Origin: Gavia stellata
Lineage: Eukaryota > Chordata > Aves > Gaviiformes > Gaviidae
Direction of reading: 5' to 3'
Length of the DNA stretch: 64,000 nucleotides
NCBI RefSeq assembly: GCF_030936135.1
Contig: NC_082613.1
Location: 186,001-250,000, forward strand
The position numbers and the translations under genes are program-made. Shown here one piece after another: positions 13,301 to 26,200 of this stretch. The notes below the pieces were generated by a model. That model was not told the origin of the DNA. It saw nothing but the letters and a program-made list of their open reading frames with translations, and did not search any database. Positions within the stretch are counted from its first letter, which is position 1; each line of letters begins with the position of its first letter.

Positions 13301-16300
13301 GAGCTGCATTGTTGCCATGCAAAGAATCTGGCCTGGCTTCCAAGCTTATACATTTCAAAACCAGTCAGGTTTTGCAGAATGAGTGAGCCTTTGTTGTACC
13401 AGCTAGAATGCCCCTTGCAAGGGCTATCGATATTCCCAGGCAATACACCCTAGTTCTCTTGTTCTGCATATACAATACTCACCTCGTGGCAGGTTGGACA
13501 CTTGCTCACATGCCTCCCACACACCACCAGTTGATATAAGCTGTTCCTGAGACAAGCTGAAATAAACCAAAGCCCCCCAAAGTTAGACTCAGTACCACCA
13601 CTCTGCTAGACTGTGTTTTTCTTTTCTGCACCAAAGATGATGCACACTAGTAGAAGCTCTGCTGGAAAGATGTCACCAACCAGCTTGTCACTAGTATCTC
13701 ATGTCTGTGTAAAGCAAGAAGTGCTGGCTCCTACTGAGTTTAATTATCCGTTGGAACAAGAAGCAGAAGCCTCTTACAAAGCCCTCTCAATGTGCTTAGG
13801 CATATTATTTCTCTTTCAGAATCTATGCAAATCAGAAGTCTGTATTAGAGATTGCTGACCTCTGCCTAAGGGCAGTGGCGTGTAATCTGTAGAGAGGAAG
13901 CAGTCCATAGTGATCCAATAACTAGCTTTATAAAGTTGCGCAATCCTTGCATATGACAGTTCACTCCAAGGGCAAAAACTGCCAAACCGTGCAAATGCTA
14001 TTCAGCACCTTCATGGCAATCCTGCTCCCATCCTTGCAACAGACAGGATGAAAATATAGTCTCCATATAGGCAAATGTACCTGACTCAGTCACTGAGACA
14101 AGAGGGTACTGTCAGGGCCTTGAGGGTATTCCACCGTTCTAGGAGTTTAGTTGGCTCAGTTGAAGAGTTTAGTCAGCCAAGTACAAGGTCAGCTCCTTTG
14201 CTCATAGGAGGCATTGTGAAGAAAGCTAGAAGTGAGGGCCAGCCCTTCCTTACCGTAGGAGATGCTTTTACCCTGAGGTTCTTTCACTGGGCCCTGTTTG
14301 TGCTACATCACAGCTGTGTAGCAGTTATGTCTGCACCCAATCTCATACCGCCTTGATTCTGACCTGGATCCTGACCCACTGATTTGACCTTTCTGCCTTG
14401 ACCTCAGACCCAACTCACTGTAATGGACGTGCTGGGCAATCACTGGATGGTGTCTGATGCTGGTTACTCTCTCTGGACCTGACCCTGATCCTGACTTGCT
14501 GGCCTGACTTTCCAGCTTGACCTCATCGCTATGGGCTTGTCTGATGATCTGGACTCTCAACTGAACCTCACTACCCTCACCAGCACTGCTCTGCTCACTC
14601 AGACACTGGGGGACAGGGCCTTTGCTGAGAAGGCCACTGCCTCTTCCTGCCTCATAACAATGTTCTGCTTCTGCCTCCCCCCTTCCCTTAGGAAGCAGTC
14701 TGCACTTGCTGCTTCCTAACATGTATACTTGTAACTTTTTCTTCCTTTTTTTCTGGAAAATTACTACCTCTCCAATGGAGCACTGAGAATTGTTTCTGTG
14801 AGTTGGATCATTCCTTCCACTACGTCAGTGGTAGCATCTCGTACCATCTTCCGAAGAGTAGTACCTGGTTGAGATTGAGACAGAGCAAGAAAGTTGCCAC
14901 AAAGTCAGCACCGACAGAAAGCAACTGCCAAAGACAAACACACAGGCTGCTCTGTTTGTGTGGATACACTGTGTAAATGAAGTTACAGGTATTTTGAAGG
15001 ATGCAACATGTTTCCCAGTTCCAAAGGGACTTTGGACAAGGATCTCAACACTTTATAAATACGAATGCTCAATAAATTATACAACTTCCTACATTATCAA
15101 TCTTTCAGAGATGGAAATCTGCAGGAGTAGACAGACAAGTGGTTCACTCACAAACATGCTGCAAGTCTACAGAATAGCTGATAATGGGACTACCTGCTCA
15201 TGGTAACTTGCCTTCCTGCAGATGCTAGATCTCCTATTAGGCTCTGAAATACTGGGTCTCTTTATATAGCGGCAAAAGAACCACCAGCCTACATAGCGGT
15301 GACTGCCCTGCTGTCACTATCTCACCTTGGCCCTTGGGGAGCCAGTAGTACACTGTGGCAACTGCAAGAATAGCATTTTGGACATCTTCACTCAGCTTCC
15401 GGCAATCCTGAAAATGGACAGGCAAAAGGATTAACCATGAGTAGTGCATGGCTGCACCTCATCTAGAAAGTCTCACAAGCCATCACTTACATTCAGATTG
15501 CTTTGAGAAAAGGGAAGCATAGTAATGGCCATCTTGCTTGAGAAACAAATACAGCACAACAAGAAGATACGGTAAGCAAGCTGTATACATCTTAAGCCAC
15601 CTCATGATTTGGTAACAAAACACACCCTGGTGTGGTGGTCATGCATCAGAGAGGAAGAAGTAGCTGAGATCATTATTCTGAACTGGAGGTCTTTTTTTTT
15701 CTTCTCCAAACACAGGTGTGATAAACATCTCTCAATTAACAGCAAAAATATTGCATATTCTTTGTTAGATCTAAGGTCTGTATTGTCCAATATCCTGTCT
15801 CTATCAGCAACCAGCTGCAGATGTTAAAGAAAAGAATGTAAGAATACTTCTATTTGGTATGTCTCCCTAACTTACAGAAATTAGTTCTCTGGGCAATTCT
15901 TGAATTCTATTAATACACTCTACAATGCTTAGCCCATACCGATATCCCTGGTTTACACTGAACCAAATGACTTTGCTTTAGTTAAGTGAACTGAGAGATA
16001 CCTGAAACTTGTCACACACACTGCAATTTCACAGTCTGTGGGGCTTTCACTCACCTCTGCAGAAGTCAGTGGAGGCCTTGAGAATGCCAGACTCAGCTTT
16101 GTAGCTTCCTGTGATGTTACTTTGAATGTCTGACCTAGAAAGGATTCAATGGGAGCAAAAGAATAGAAAGTAACTTGGGTCAAAGATAGGAGAACAGAGC
16201 AGCTAGAGGAGCAACATCTCCGATGCTGCTTTGCCCTACTGCTTGGTTACCATTTCTTCCTTCCAAGCAATACAAAGACACAAACTAAATCCCACTACAG

Positions 16301-16938
16301 AAGAAGAAAAATTCCATGGTGTATTTGTGCCGTGCATGTTGCACGTGTCCTATGTCTGTTTTTTTCCTAGGTTTTTTACTTAGCTGGTAGTGATATCCAC
16401 AACCACATTTCATGTCATGGTCGATGACACCTTCACCAGGATGTGCTGTGAGTCTTTTAACAACGACCAAAGGCTTTAAAAATCTAGTTGTGACAACTGT
16501 TCAATACTGGCCGCTGCTTGGCCAGCACAGCACCAACACCCTGGAGTGGAGGACAAGTGCTGAAGCCCTGGCTGGAGCCCTGCCGGGGATCTCACTTGCA
16601 AGCCACAGCCCTGCCACGCACCGGCACGGCGGACACCAGCCCACACCGCAGCCCAAGGCGTCCGCCCTAGCCCGCCCCAGCGCCGGCCGACCCCGCAGGC
16701 GGCCCGCTGTCAGCCCGCTCCCCCACCCGTACCTAGCGCGTCCCAGAAGCGCGGCAGCTCGAACGGCTCGCGGCCCTCGCCCGGTTCGCCCTCTGTAAAG
16801 GCAGAGAGAGACCTCAGCCAGCGGAGAGCCGGCTCAGCTCGGCCCAGCCCCCGCCCGGCCCTGGCCCCCACCTCGGACCCGGGCCAACACCGCACGCAGA
16901 GCGCCGCACAGATTCTGCAGCGGCTCCCGCGCCTCCAT
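10360..16938 (-). CDS. CCNDBP1: cyclin D1-binding protein 1 (GCIP/HHM)
   Basis: Eleven exons on the minus strand: 16872-16938, 16733-16792, 16055-16134, 15326-15407, 14768-14864, 13483-13556, 13100-13176, 12346-12599, 11876-11936, 10854-10900, 10360-10468. They total 1008 nt and 335 aa (human about 360), with consensus borders and matching phases throughout. The start MEAREPLQNL is the first ATG of the CpG-island exon, and an upstream in-frame stop supports it. Recognisable blocks are FWDAL, VYYWLPKGQG, DPYSDIMEDEELGF, YWSEADRKLL, ASKACLKKV, QLDDLADIANEISPS and the C-terminal VDHNMNKIK. The mammalian protein is a helix-loop-helix/leucine-zipper type factor that binds cyclin D1 and restrains CDK4-driven RB phosphorylation and E2F output. 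The acidic stretch between the two helical halves is shorter than in human. Confidence 0.93.
11305..11510 (-). mobile_element. CR1 LINE fragment in CCNDBP1 intron
   Basis: The plus strand reads as the reverse complement of a CR1 3' region: 'gggacccctggaaggcatct', 'caacctcctgctcaaagcaa', 'cagtgcttaaccacactcac'. It is about 200 bp long, diverged and 5'-truncated as most CR1 copies are. It lies in the intron between exons 9 and 10 of CCNDBP1, in the same orientation as the gene. Confidence 0.75.
12852..12883 (-). other. G-rich tract with G-quadruplex pattern
   Basis: In the CCNDBP1 intron after exon 7, the transcribed RNA strand has four or more runs of three to six G separated by one or two bases (seen as c-runs on the plus strand). 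That satisfies the usual intramolecular G-quadruplex pattern. Function is unknown. Confidence 0.6.
14345..14560. repeat. imperfect direct duplication, unclassified
   Basis: In the CCNDBP1 intron between exons 5 and 6, two blocks about 118 bp apart share a pattern of 'gatcctgac', 'gacctttctgccttgacctc' and 'gactttccagcttgacctca'. The first starts near 14353 and the second near 14471. I do not recognise the family. It could be a degraded mobile element or a local duplication. Confidence 0.4.
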
Positions 16939-17110
16939 AGCTGCGGGAGCTGCCACCAGCGCGTACCGCTCCGTCACGGCTGCTCATCGACCGACTGTGT
17001 GTCACATCCGCTTCCGGGTAACGGCAAACCGACACTGTCCCGCCTCTTCCGGCAAGCCCGCCCGGTCCCGTGCCCTGCCGCAAGAGACGAGAACCGCCCC
17101 CAGAACGCAC
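16600..17110 (-). promoter_or_regulatory. CCNDBP1 CpG-island promoter with two ETS-type sites
   Basis: GC- and CpG-rich DNA surrounds the CCNDBP1 start codon (16936-16938). Two ETS-type motifs (cttccgg on the plus strand) lie at about 17011-17017 and 17046-17052, which is 75-115 bp upstream of the ATG. No TATA box is evident, as is typical for a housekeeping promoter. The ZNFX1 poly(A) signal lies at its upstream edge, so transcription arriving from ZNFX1 runs straight into this promoter. Confidence 0.6.
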
Positions 17111-17118
17111 CGATACAC

Positions 17119-17124
17119 TTTATT
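17119..17124 (-). terminator. ZNFX1 poly(A) signal
   Basis: AATAAA on the minus strand lies about 95 bp past the ZNFX1 stop codon, which makes the 3' UTR only about 110 bp. It sits roughly 180 bp upstream of the CCNDBP1 start codon on the same strand. Confidence 0.75.
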
Positions 17125-17214
17125 GGCTACAGGGGCGGCCGCGGGCGCCCGAGGAGCCGCTGCAGCGCCGCCGGGGCGGGGGAAGGGGAGGCAAGAAGGG
17201 GGGCAGAGGCCCCA

Positions 17215-20200
17215 CTACAGCAGCCGGTGGAGCTCCTCGAAGTTGAGCAGGTTGTTGGCTGTCTCAGACCAGGCTGCGTGGGTCGCGCCATCCATCTCGG
17301 AGGCAAGGCTGTTGGTGCTGTCCAGAGTGTGGTTTGTGCCCCCGATGACTGCGTGGCATTCAGGGCACTTGCTCCTCTCCATTGCCCCCCCACAGTTCCC
17401 GATCACATAGATATGCCCGTTCCTGCACTTGAACCAGTGGCCGCGGGGACAGCCAATAGCACTGACAATCTGCACCCGCTCAGCTTCAGAGATCCCCAGT
17501 CCCGACACAGGCAAGGCAGTGCAGAGCCTCTCCAGGTCTGCCTTCACCGCAGCTTCATCCTCCTCTGTGAATTTCTTTGTCCCTTCCAGGATCGCACGCG
17601 CACTGGCGATCTCTGCAGCAAGCGCTGGGGTGATCATCTCACTTGCACCTTTGCACCTTGCCAAGAGGCTCAGCAAATAGGTCAGTCTCTGGATCTCAGA
17701 CTGCAGGTCGGAGAGCTCCTGTCCTGTAAAACTGAGGCGTGGCTTATCCAGCCACTCCTGGACTTCATCCAGCCGCTTTCTCAGCCCTTTCCTCTCACTC
17801 GCATCAATTTTGCTCATAGAATTGGTTAGGTCCGCTACACGTTCGTAGAAGTTAAGCTGGTTCTCAATTAGTCCTATACTCTTCGTGGAGAGATCGGAAG
17901 CTTTTAGTTTATCTTCTAGCATGAGGTACTTAAGCGGTAGATTCCTCTGCAGAACAGCATTCCCTGTCAGTGCAGCCTGCAGTCTTTGTCTGCTAGACTC
18001 AATTTCCTGTGCTGGGCCTTGGATTTTCTCTTTCACCTTTTCTATCTCGTCTAGCCGCCTTTTCACAATGGTGCCATATCTCAAATTCTTTCTGATGGGC
18101 ATCTGACAGATAGGGCATACCTTCAGCTTGATAACATCATCATCTTCATCCATATAATGGTCAAGGCCTTGGGACTCAAAGACATGGCCACAGTCTTCAA
18201 GCTGTACAAATCGAGCATCTGGGTCTTCCTCAAAGCCAAAAAAGATCTGGGTGAGTTCCTCACGGTCACAAACAAGGCACTTATCTGGGCAGGGCTCTCC
18301 ACACAATCCAATACAAGGATGGCCACAGCGCAGTAGCTTAGCACATGGCACATTGCAGCGAGGCCTATTGCATGGTTCAGAGCAAAGATTGGTACACTGG
18401 TAGTGCTGGCACCGCCACTCGCATGGCTCGGCACATGGAAAACAGCGGTCTCCACATTTCTTTTTACACCTGCTGTGGATACAGTGGTTCTGACATTCCA
18501 GCTGACAGGGAGGGCATTCTGTAGTACAAGGCTGCTGACACTTGTGGGAGCAGACCAAGAAGCGCTTGCATGGGCTGTTACATGGCTTATGAAATCTTCC
18601 TTCAAAGCAGGTATGACAGGAACCTGAGCATATATGACCACACTCCAGTGTGACAGAACACTTAGTCTTACATTCCACAGGCTTCTCATGTTTCATCTCC
18701 TCAGTGATCCAGCATTTAACTTGCTGGTCGTGGCCACATTTCAGCGTGATTGTAACCAGTTCAGGACACCACTTAGTGCATTCCTGCCCACAGAATTTGT
18801 TGCATGTGTGCCCACAGTTCAACTTTTTCTGGCAAGGTTCCTGGCAAAGAAACTCACTGTCTGGAATAGAGCATGGCACCATCTGCAGGTGGCCACACTT
18901 AGAAATAGTTTTCTCCACTATCACCATGCATGGTCCACAGGGCTCATAACATGACCGTGGACAGCGATGCCCATCTACACAAAGCACCTTTTGACAAGGC
19001 TTCAGACACTGATATTCTTTGTGCTGTGTGTCATATGGGTGACAGGCCCTTGTGCAAACATGTCCGCAACTCAACCTAAATTCACAAGGACGACTACAGC
19101 CTCCTTCTGGGACTTTGCTGAAGTCTGCTGCTGTAGATACCAGCGTCTTGGTTTCAGGGTGGTTTTGACAGCAAAGCACCAATGAGCGGCCAATGTGACC
19201 TTTCTCCCGAAGGGTGTGAATAATCCTGCTCCAGAGAGGAACCTTGCCAAGCATTCTCATATTTCCAATACAATACAGCCCTTTCTTAGCTCTGGATAAT
19301 GCCACGCATATCCGATTAGGGATCTGCAAGAACCCAGTTCTCTCCTCTTTGTTGCTCCGCACAAGTGACAGCAGAATAATATCATTCTCCTCCCCCTGGT
19401 ACTTATCTACTACATGAACCTTCACACCTGCAAAGGTCTTGGCTGGCATGAGCTTACGCAGACAGAAAAGCTGTCCCGTATAAGTAGTGAGAATGGTGAT
19501 CTGAGAAGGTAGATAATCCTGACACAAGAAGTATTTGCACAGTTCCACTACAAACTGGGCCTCATGTGGGTTCTGGTGGCTTTTCCCTTCCTGGATCTCT
19601 TGCTCAGGAAAGTCATGTTCCACAAAGAAGAGGTTAGATAAGACCCCCTGAAACAAGAGAAACGAATGTCAGAAACAGAATTCTAGCTTCTGTCACCACA
19701 GCCTGTTTCCGTGTCCCTGATTATCCACTGACAGGATGACTCTTAAGGGGAGGACTACAGTATGCAGTTACTGCATGCTTAGGCAATTTCCTCTGAGATT
19801 TCCATAGCGTATTCATCAGATAGGAATTTAAGCTTATTAATCACATTTTGGCTTATTAGTGACATTTCAGTATCCTAACATGAAATCAGTTCCTGTGGAT
19901 GATTTTATTCCCTATCTTTTCAGAGTTTTTTCTACTGTACCTTTTCAGTTTATAGAAAAGAGAAGATTAAGTGCTCGTAACATTTCTCAAAGCATCATAG
20001 TTCTGTTTCACATCTGTGGCGTGAACAATGTCTTGTTTTGGCCACGTGGGAAAAAGTTACCAGTGCACAAGGCTTAGCACTCGCCTAAAACTGCCTAGCA
20101 AAATACAATGCCTTCTCTGTTACTGCAGTAAAAACATAAAGCAGCAAGGAGCATTGCTCTTCCACCAGGAAAACCAGCAACACTAGGAACTCTAGTAGTC

Positions 20201-23200
20201 ACTTATCAGCTCCAGGGGTGTAGAGTTGTCTGCTCACCTGTTCAAAAATTCCATTTGCCTTGAGTTAGCCAGGACCTTTATTTTTTGCCTATTAACTGGA
20301 ATTTTTCTACCCATAAGAAATTCTTGGGCTGCATGCCAAAACCCAGAGACTGTTTTTATTAGGAAAGAACAGTTTTTGTAGATCAAACCCAGATCTCTGG
20401 TTTTCCAAGGTGTCCATAGTGACATAGTGTCCACTGCTGTACTATTTAATTCAGTGATCACCTATGGTGGTTACTGTACTAGATGGGAAGATTCAATTTT
20501 GATGCCTTTTGGTATCTCAAGTTTGTTTTAAGGCCTGATGGAACCATAGGATTCTCCAGAATAGCTTCTCATAGGAGAAATGGAGTAAAATTTTGTGGTG
20601 TGCTAAGCTGTTGTGTGTTTTGGGTGGGGTTTTTGTTGTTGGTTGTTTTTTGTTTGTTTGTTTGGGTTTTTTCAATTTGTTTAACTAAAGCATCTTCTAC
20701 AAAATACTTGATCTGGATTCCAAGATACCAAAAGAGAACCTGCCACTTGCCAGATAGCTTATTCTAATAATTAAAACATCTTCAGTATTAATTTTCTCTT
20801 GTCTGGCTTCAGCATTCTGCTGTAGTTTTCAGTATGCTTTCCTCATCCAGTCAAAGACCTTTTAACTAATTAGTACTATCTTTTCATGAAGACAGAGTTA
20901 CACAGACTAAGCTACTGTAATCCTCTTTCTGTAACTACGTCCAATTCTTTCTCCCAGGGTATTCAGTCGTTTGTGTTTCAGAGAACCAAGGCCTAGCTCT
21001 GATACAGCACAGCAGTGTAATCTTGGCTCAGACTTCTGGGGAAATTGTTGTGACAGGTAGCTGTGAGCCAATCTGCAGAACAGGGCTATGCAAAATAAGA
21101 AAGGTAAAATTACAGACAGAGATATGATTGTTAATAGTTCCTAGCTTTCAATCTCCTACAATTCTTTTGGTCCCTCTTCCATTTCTCACTGTTCTCTTAA
21201 AGTCATCAGTACTGGATCTATTTCCAGTGTCCACCATCACTAATGCCAGAAGAACTACAAACTACTTGCCTAATTCTATATCACACATTTCCTTGATGCA
21301 GGTATAAATTTTGGTAACTGAACTTGATCCAAGAATTTGAAATCCTTGAACACTATATTTTACAGAAACTCATTTTAGCCAGTAACAGGGGACAAAAGCA
21401 ATTGCTTGGATTGCCGAAAACTCACTTTTATGTTCTCATACTTCAGGACAGAGGGATGGTTCTCCAGCTCCTTGTATATATGAGGACTGAGAAGCTGGGC
21501 AATTTCAGGACGCATGCGGTGCTGAAACACAAAGCAGCTTTATCAGTCTTAAGGAAGGGACACCATATTTCCCTGTCAATGTTCTGTTGTTCCACTGTAC
21601 AGACTGTGGCTGAATACAAGACAAGGATGACTTCCCAGTAAGGGTCAAGAAGCGAGTACCACCCAATCCCCACCCTCCCCTGCCCCATCGCTGCCACCAG
21701 CAGCAATTACAGGGGGAGTAGTAGCAGAGTATCTTCAAGAAAGTCACTTGGCAAGGTTGTTGGAGTACGAATGCTGGTCTCAGTGCAACCCTAGGAACAC
21801 TGTTCTAGATAACAAAAGCCAGCACCGCACCCTAACCACTACATGAGCTCTTCTAGGTAGTTTTAATACAGGACTGCTGGAGATAGAACTAACTACTCCA
21901 GGCACCAAGAGTTGATTACAGCAATTCAGCAGGAAGCAGCCTGAGAAGACTTGTGCTGTCAGTCTCCAGAGTTCTGGACGTTTCAGATGCCACAATAAGC
22001 CATGTTCATTGCACTAAAGTGCTGCAGACAACATCACTGAATAATTGGAAATATACTAGAACACTGTTTGTGGCAGTGTTTGACAGCTCTTACCATTCTT
22101 CTCAGGAATTAAATAGCACATTCTTTTCTTTTAGGCTGTTCTGAGAGTAGAAATATAAACTTAAGTGTACTACAAACTTAAAACAACCTAAATGTAAATG
22201 CAATGCAGTTTTTTATAGCTCTTCCTCACTTGGTATTTCAGACGGACAAAGGGGAAATCGACTTTCAGCAGCCGTTCAAAGAGAGAGACTTCCAGATTGA
22301 AGTTCTTGGCCAGGTCATACACATTTGCACTAGGCTGCAGCTGAAAGAGAAGGGATAGGAGGTCCATGTTTTAGCACTTTTCCTATGTATTAGTAAGACT
22401 TTTCACTCATCTCTATTTCTGTTGCTGGTTCCCCATAGAAATGCCAGAAACTGGATTCTTGCAGAAGTGCTAAATATCAAAGTTAGGTACAGTCACAACT
22501 GAAGCGGATACAAGCGTATGTAAAATCGTTATCAGTTAAACAAGACAAGTCCCACAGGAGCTCTACTCCAAAACTATAGGAGACAGGACCTGTGGTACCT
22601 ATGGAAGCTGGGGAGCAGTCAGTCTTGGCAACCTTTCACATAAGGTGTTGATTTAAAGATTCTACCTCATTTACACAACAGTTAGAGACATTAGTCATGG
22701 ATGTTACCTGCTGGTGATCTCCAATGAGGATGAGATGCTGGCAAGCTTTACTCAGAGTAGTAATGGTGTGAGCCTCAAGCACCTCTGCTGCCTCTTCTAC
22801 AATGACAATTCGTGGCTCTACTTTTTGCAAGATCTGACGGTATTTGGCAGCACCTGAGCAAGGAGAGAAGATAAACCTTAGCGGAATATATTACATGCAG
22901 GCAGCATGACAGGAGTTTTCAGGGACGGGAGTAGGCTGATGTCCCAGAAAAGACTGCGGTTCTTCCCAAGATTCCCCATTTCAAGACTCAGGTTTTTGAA
23001 CTTTAAAACAGTACCATACCAAGGATGGCTTCTATATGAAGAGTTATTAGGGAAGGCAGGTGGGGATTAGAGTCCTGTACCTGCCTTGGCCCTTGCCCGA
23101 TGCTCTCTTCAGACATAAGATACCTACTGAATACATTGACCAACACACATAAATAAACCTAAAATTGTCTCTCCAAAGGGTCATACTACAATGACCTTTA

Positions 23201-26200
23201 CACTATCATCACGAGAAGGTGATGTGGGGATAGCAGTGCAGACATTAGCTGTGCTGTACTCAGGCACAAGAAGTGAAGCATTTCTATTAGAAGAATGCTA
23301 CTGGAGATGGAGCGAGTGCAAGAGTGCACAGAAACTGCTCATGCAGTTAACTGCAACTCGTACAATAACCAAAAAGGGAGTCAGAGATTAAGAAGGCTGC
23401 AGACTAATGCAGAGCCTGACCCAAGCTGTCAAGCAGCACATGATACTAATCTTTTGGCAACAAGGTCCTTTAACCATTACTGGATGCAGAGCAATACTGG
23501 TTTGCTTCCCAACTGCTGTGCACCTGTAGTTGTCATCCCCACGACTTGGGCCTCCTTGAGAATGCAGAGATCTTCCTGCAGCCTCAGTTCTGTCAGCCTT
23601 TCTGCTGCTGCCTGATACTGCTGTTCATGCTGCAGAATCTTCCGTCGAATAACCCCCTGATAGGTCTGCAGCCAAAGCCTGAGAAGAAAGTGCCATTATC
23701 ACACACAGCAAGGGGAACAGGACAGTGATCCACAAGTTCTGACTGGATTCAGTTCAAAACTTCCTCTGTGTCTTTCGGGCAAAGATTATTAGCATCTCTG
23801 CTTAGTCCCAAATACATACAGCGGAGATGACACCACTGCCCATGCAATACAGGGAAGGTAAGAATAAGCATGTTCAAATACGGATCTGAACAGATATGGA
23901 CAGAAACACCATGGCTTGACAGAAAGAGTTTGCAAACTGGAACAGTCATAGGAAACATTTGCCTGACAGACCCAGCAAAATAGCTTTGTCACCTGTAAAG
24001 CCTCCAGCGGGAGCTCAGGTCAAGTTGCCACAGATCCTGAATAGCCTTGGCCTCCAACTCTGTCATTGCACTCAGTTTACGGAGCTCAACCTTCATCTTC
24101 TGTTTCATTTTCTTCCTCTGGGCTGCAGTTATCTGCAGGAAAAAAAGCTCCCCAATAAGCAGTTACAGCACAAAGATTCTTCTGTATTAGCATCCCCATG
24201 TTATTCTTTACATAGTCAAGCATAGCCAGAGCATGCTAGTGCATGCAGTTACCTCCCACTGCATAGTATTCTGTTGTGGCTGGGCTGCTCCTTCTTCCTG
24301 GTCCTCCAGCTTCAGAGCCAACAGCACACTGGCTAGTTCATGGACAGCTCTGTGTTCTTCCTCCTTCCTTCCCTGAGGCTTTGCTGCCTCTTCATCCTCA
24401 ATCACTCTGTCAGCTTGAATCAGGTCAGCCTCCTCTGGGATCTCCAAAAGCTCCTCTTCTGCTTCACCTTCCCACTCCTCCTCTCTCTCCTGCTGACCAC
24501 CTGTGAGAGTCACCAGTCACATGCAGTTAAGCCACCACCACTCTGGTAGAATCACAGTGCAGCAGTCAGATCACCATGTGGAAATTAAGGTTAATCTTCT
24601 TTCCACTACCTTACAGTATCATACATCTTCCAGTGTCTGTTAAGTAGCAGTGTCTCTTTTCTGGCACATGTGCACTGCTTAGGCAAACACACCTGTAGAG
24701 GATGAGGGTTTTTTTTTTTGTCTGTTTGTTGTTTGGGGTTTTTTTGTTTTGTTTTTTTTTTTTTTACCTGGATTCTCAGCCCCTATATTCTCTGCAGCAT
24801 TCTGGGTGAAGACAGTTACACCAAGGCCCAGCCACTCCAGAATCATTGAGTGTTGTGAAGCACTGTAGTAAAACTCCCCATCATCCTAATATAAGGAAAG
24901 TCAAATCAGTCAGGCCTATTGCACTTCAGAGTCTTAGGATGATGCCAAAGCAGCACCTTGCAGCAGCAGGCAACTAGGACAAGTCCCCTGAGAGACCTCC
25001 AGAGCCAGAAAGTCTGAGCAGCCTCAGATCTTCAGAGAAAACATCCCTCCTCCCCTTCAGCTTAAGAGGCTTTCATTTGGGCACTTGTATTTTTGTGCTG
25101 ATAAAGATCCCTTAGAACCTCTGCAGTTTAAAGGAGCAAAATTTAAACCCTCCACCTGCCCCACTCAGTCTAGACCACTGTGACTTGACACAGCTTGCTA
25201 TTCACTCCCTCACTTTCCTAGTAGCCAAGTGATGCTAAAAAGAAGTGTGCTTGGGGAACCTCAGACTCATTAGCAGAAAGGGTAGTAAGCATACATTGGG
25301 ACTGCTTGACTCAGAAGAAAGGGACCTCTCTTACCAGACCATTCATCAGACTGTCCCAGTGCTGGGGTGCAATGCATGCTTCCAAGTGGCGCTCATGCAG
25401 AACTCCATACATTGTGCATTCTAAGTGCTTTGCTCCTGCATGGAGCTCCTGCTCAGCCTGTTTCATCTCACTGGTTATCTACCAATAACAAAAAGAACAG
25501 AGGCATCATCATACTCAGAGAAACAAAGTTAAGAAACAGCAGGACAAGCAACTGATAAAGCGAACAAGGACAGAAGAATTAAGAGGCTGACTTCAGTGTA
25601 AGACAAGGTGAAAGAACTTGTGTGGAGGAAGTTTAGCTAGCTCCTCCAATGCACAGGCAATCCAGTCCCATCATCTCCAGTGAAGTCTGCACGTACATTC
25701 ACATAGGCTCTGCGGAGATGCATTGGCAAGTTGTACCGGAATTCACATTTCTTCCTCAGCTCCCTCAAGGTGAATTGCTTCAGGACCTCACTGCTACTTC
25801 TGCCCCCAACACGCACCATCCCATGTTTTTGGAATGTGTATATTCCTGGGAATAAAAGAGAATTATTAGTACTAAAGAGGCAAGCTGTTTTCTGCAGTAG
25901 GACAAGGGGTAGGGAGAACACCCCTTGTCTGCAAATGCTACACTGGATTGGTCTGAGTGAACTTTTCTTATTGTGTATCAATGGGGCTAGTCACTAGAAA
26001 AAGCCAAAAGGGCAGGTCATCATGCTGGAAGATGGGCGGATTAAGAGTTATAGTATAATTTCTACCTGACCCTCCATCATACTTGTCAGGTACTCTTACC
26101 TTCCAAGAACTGATCCAGTGCATGGTTAGTGTAGCAGACTATAAGGATGGGAGACTTCTGGACAGTGCTTTGCCACACATGCTTATTAGTCAAGAGAGCC

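Noticed and set aside
16999-17829. 276-aa plus-strand frame
   Set aside because: It is antisense to the ZNFX1 last exon and its 3' UTR, and has no family resemblance.
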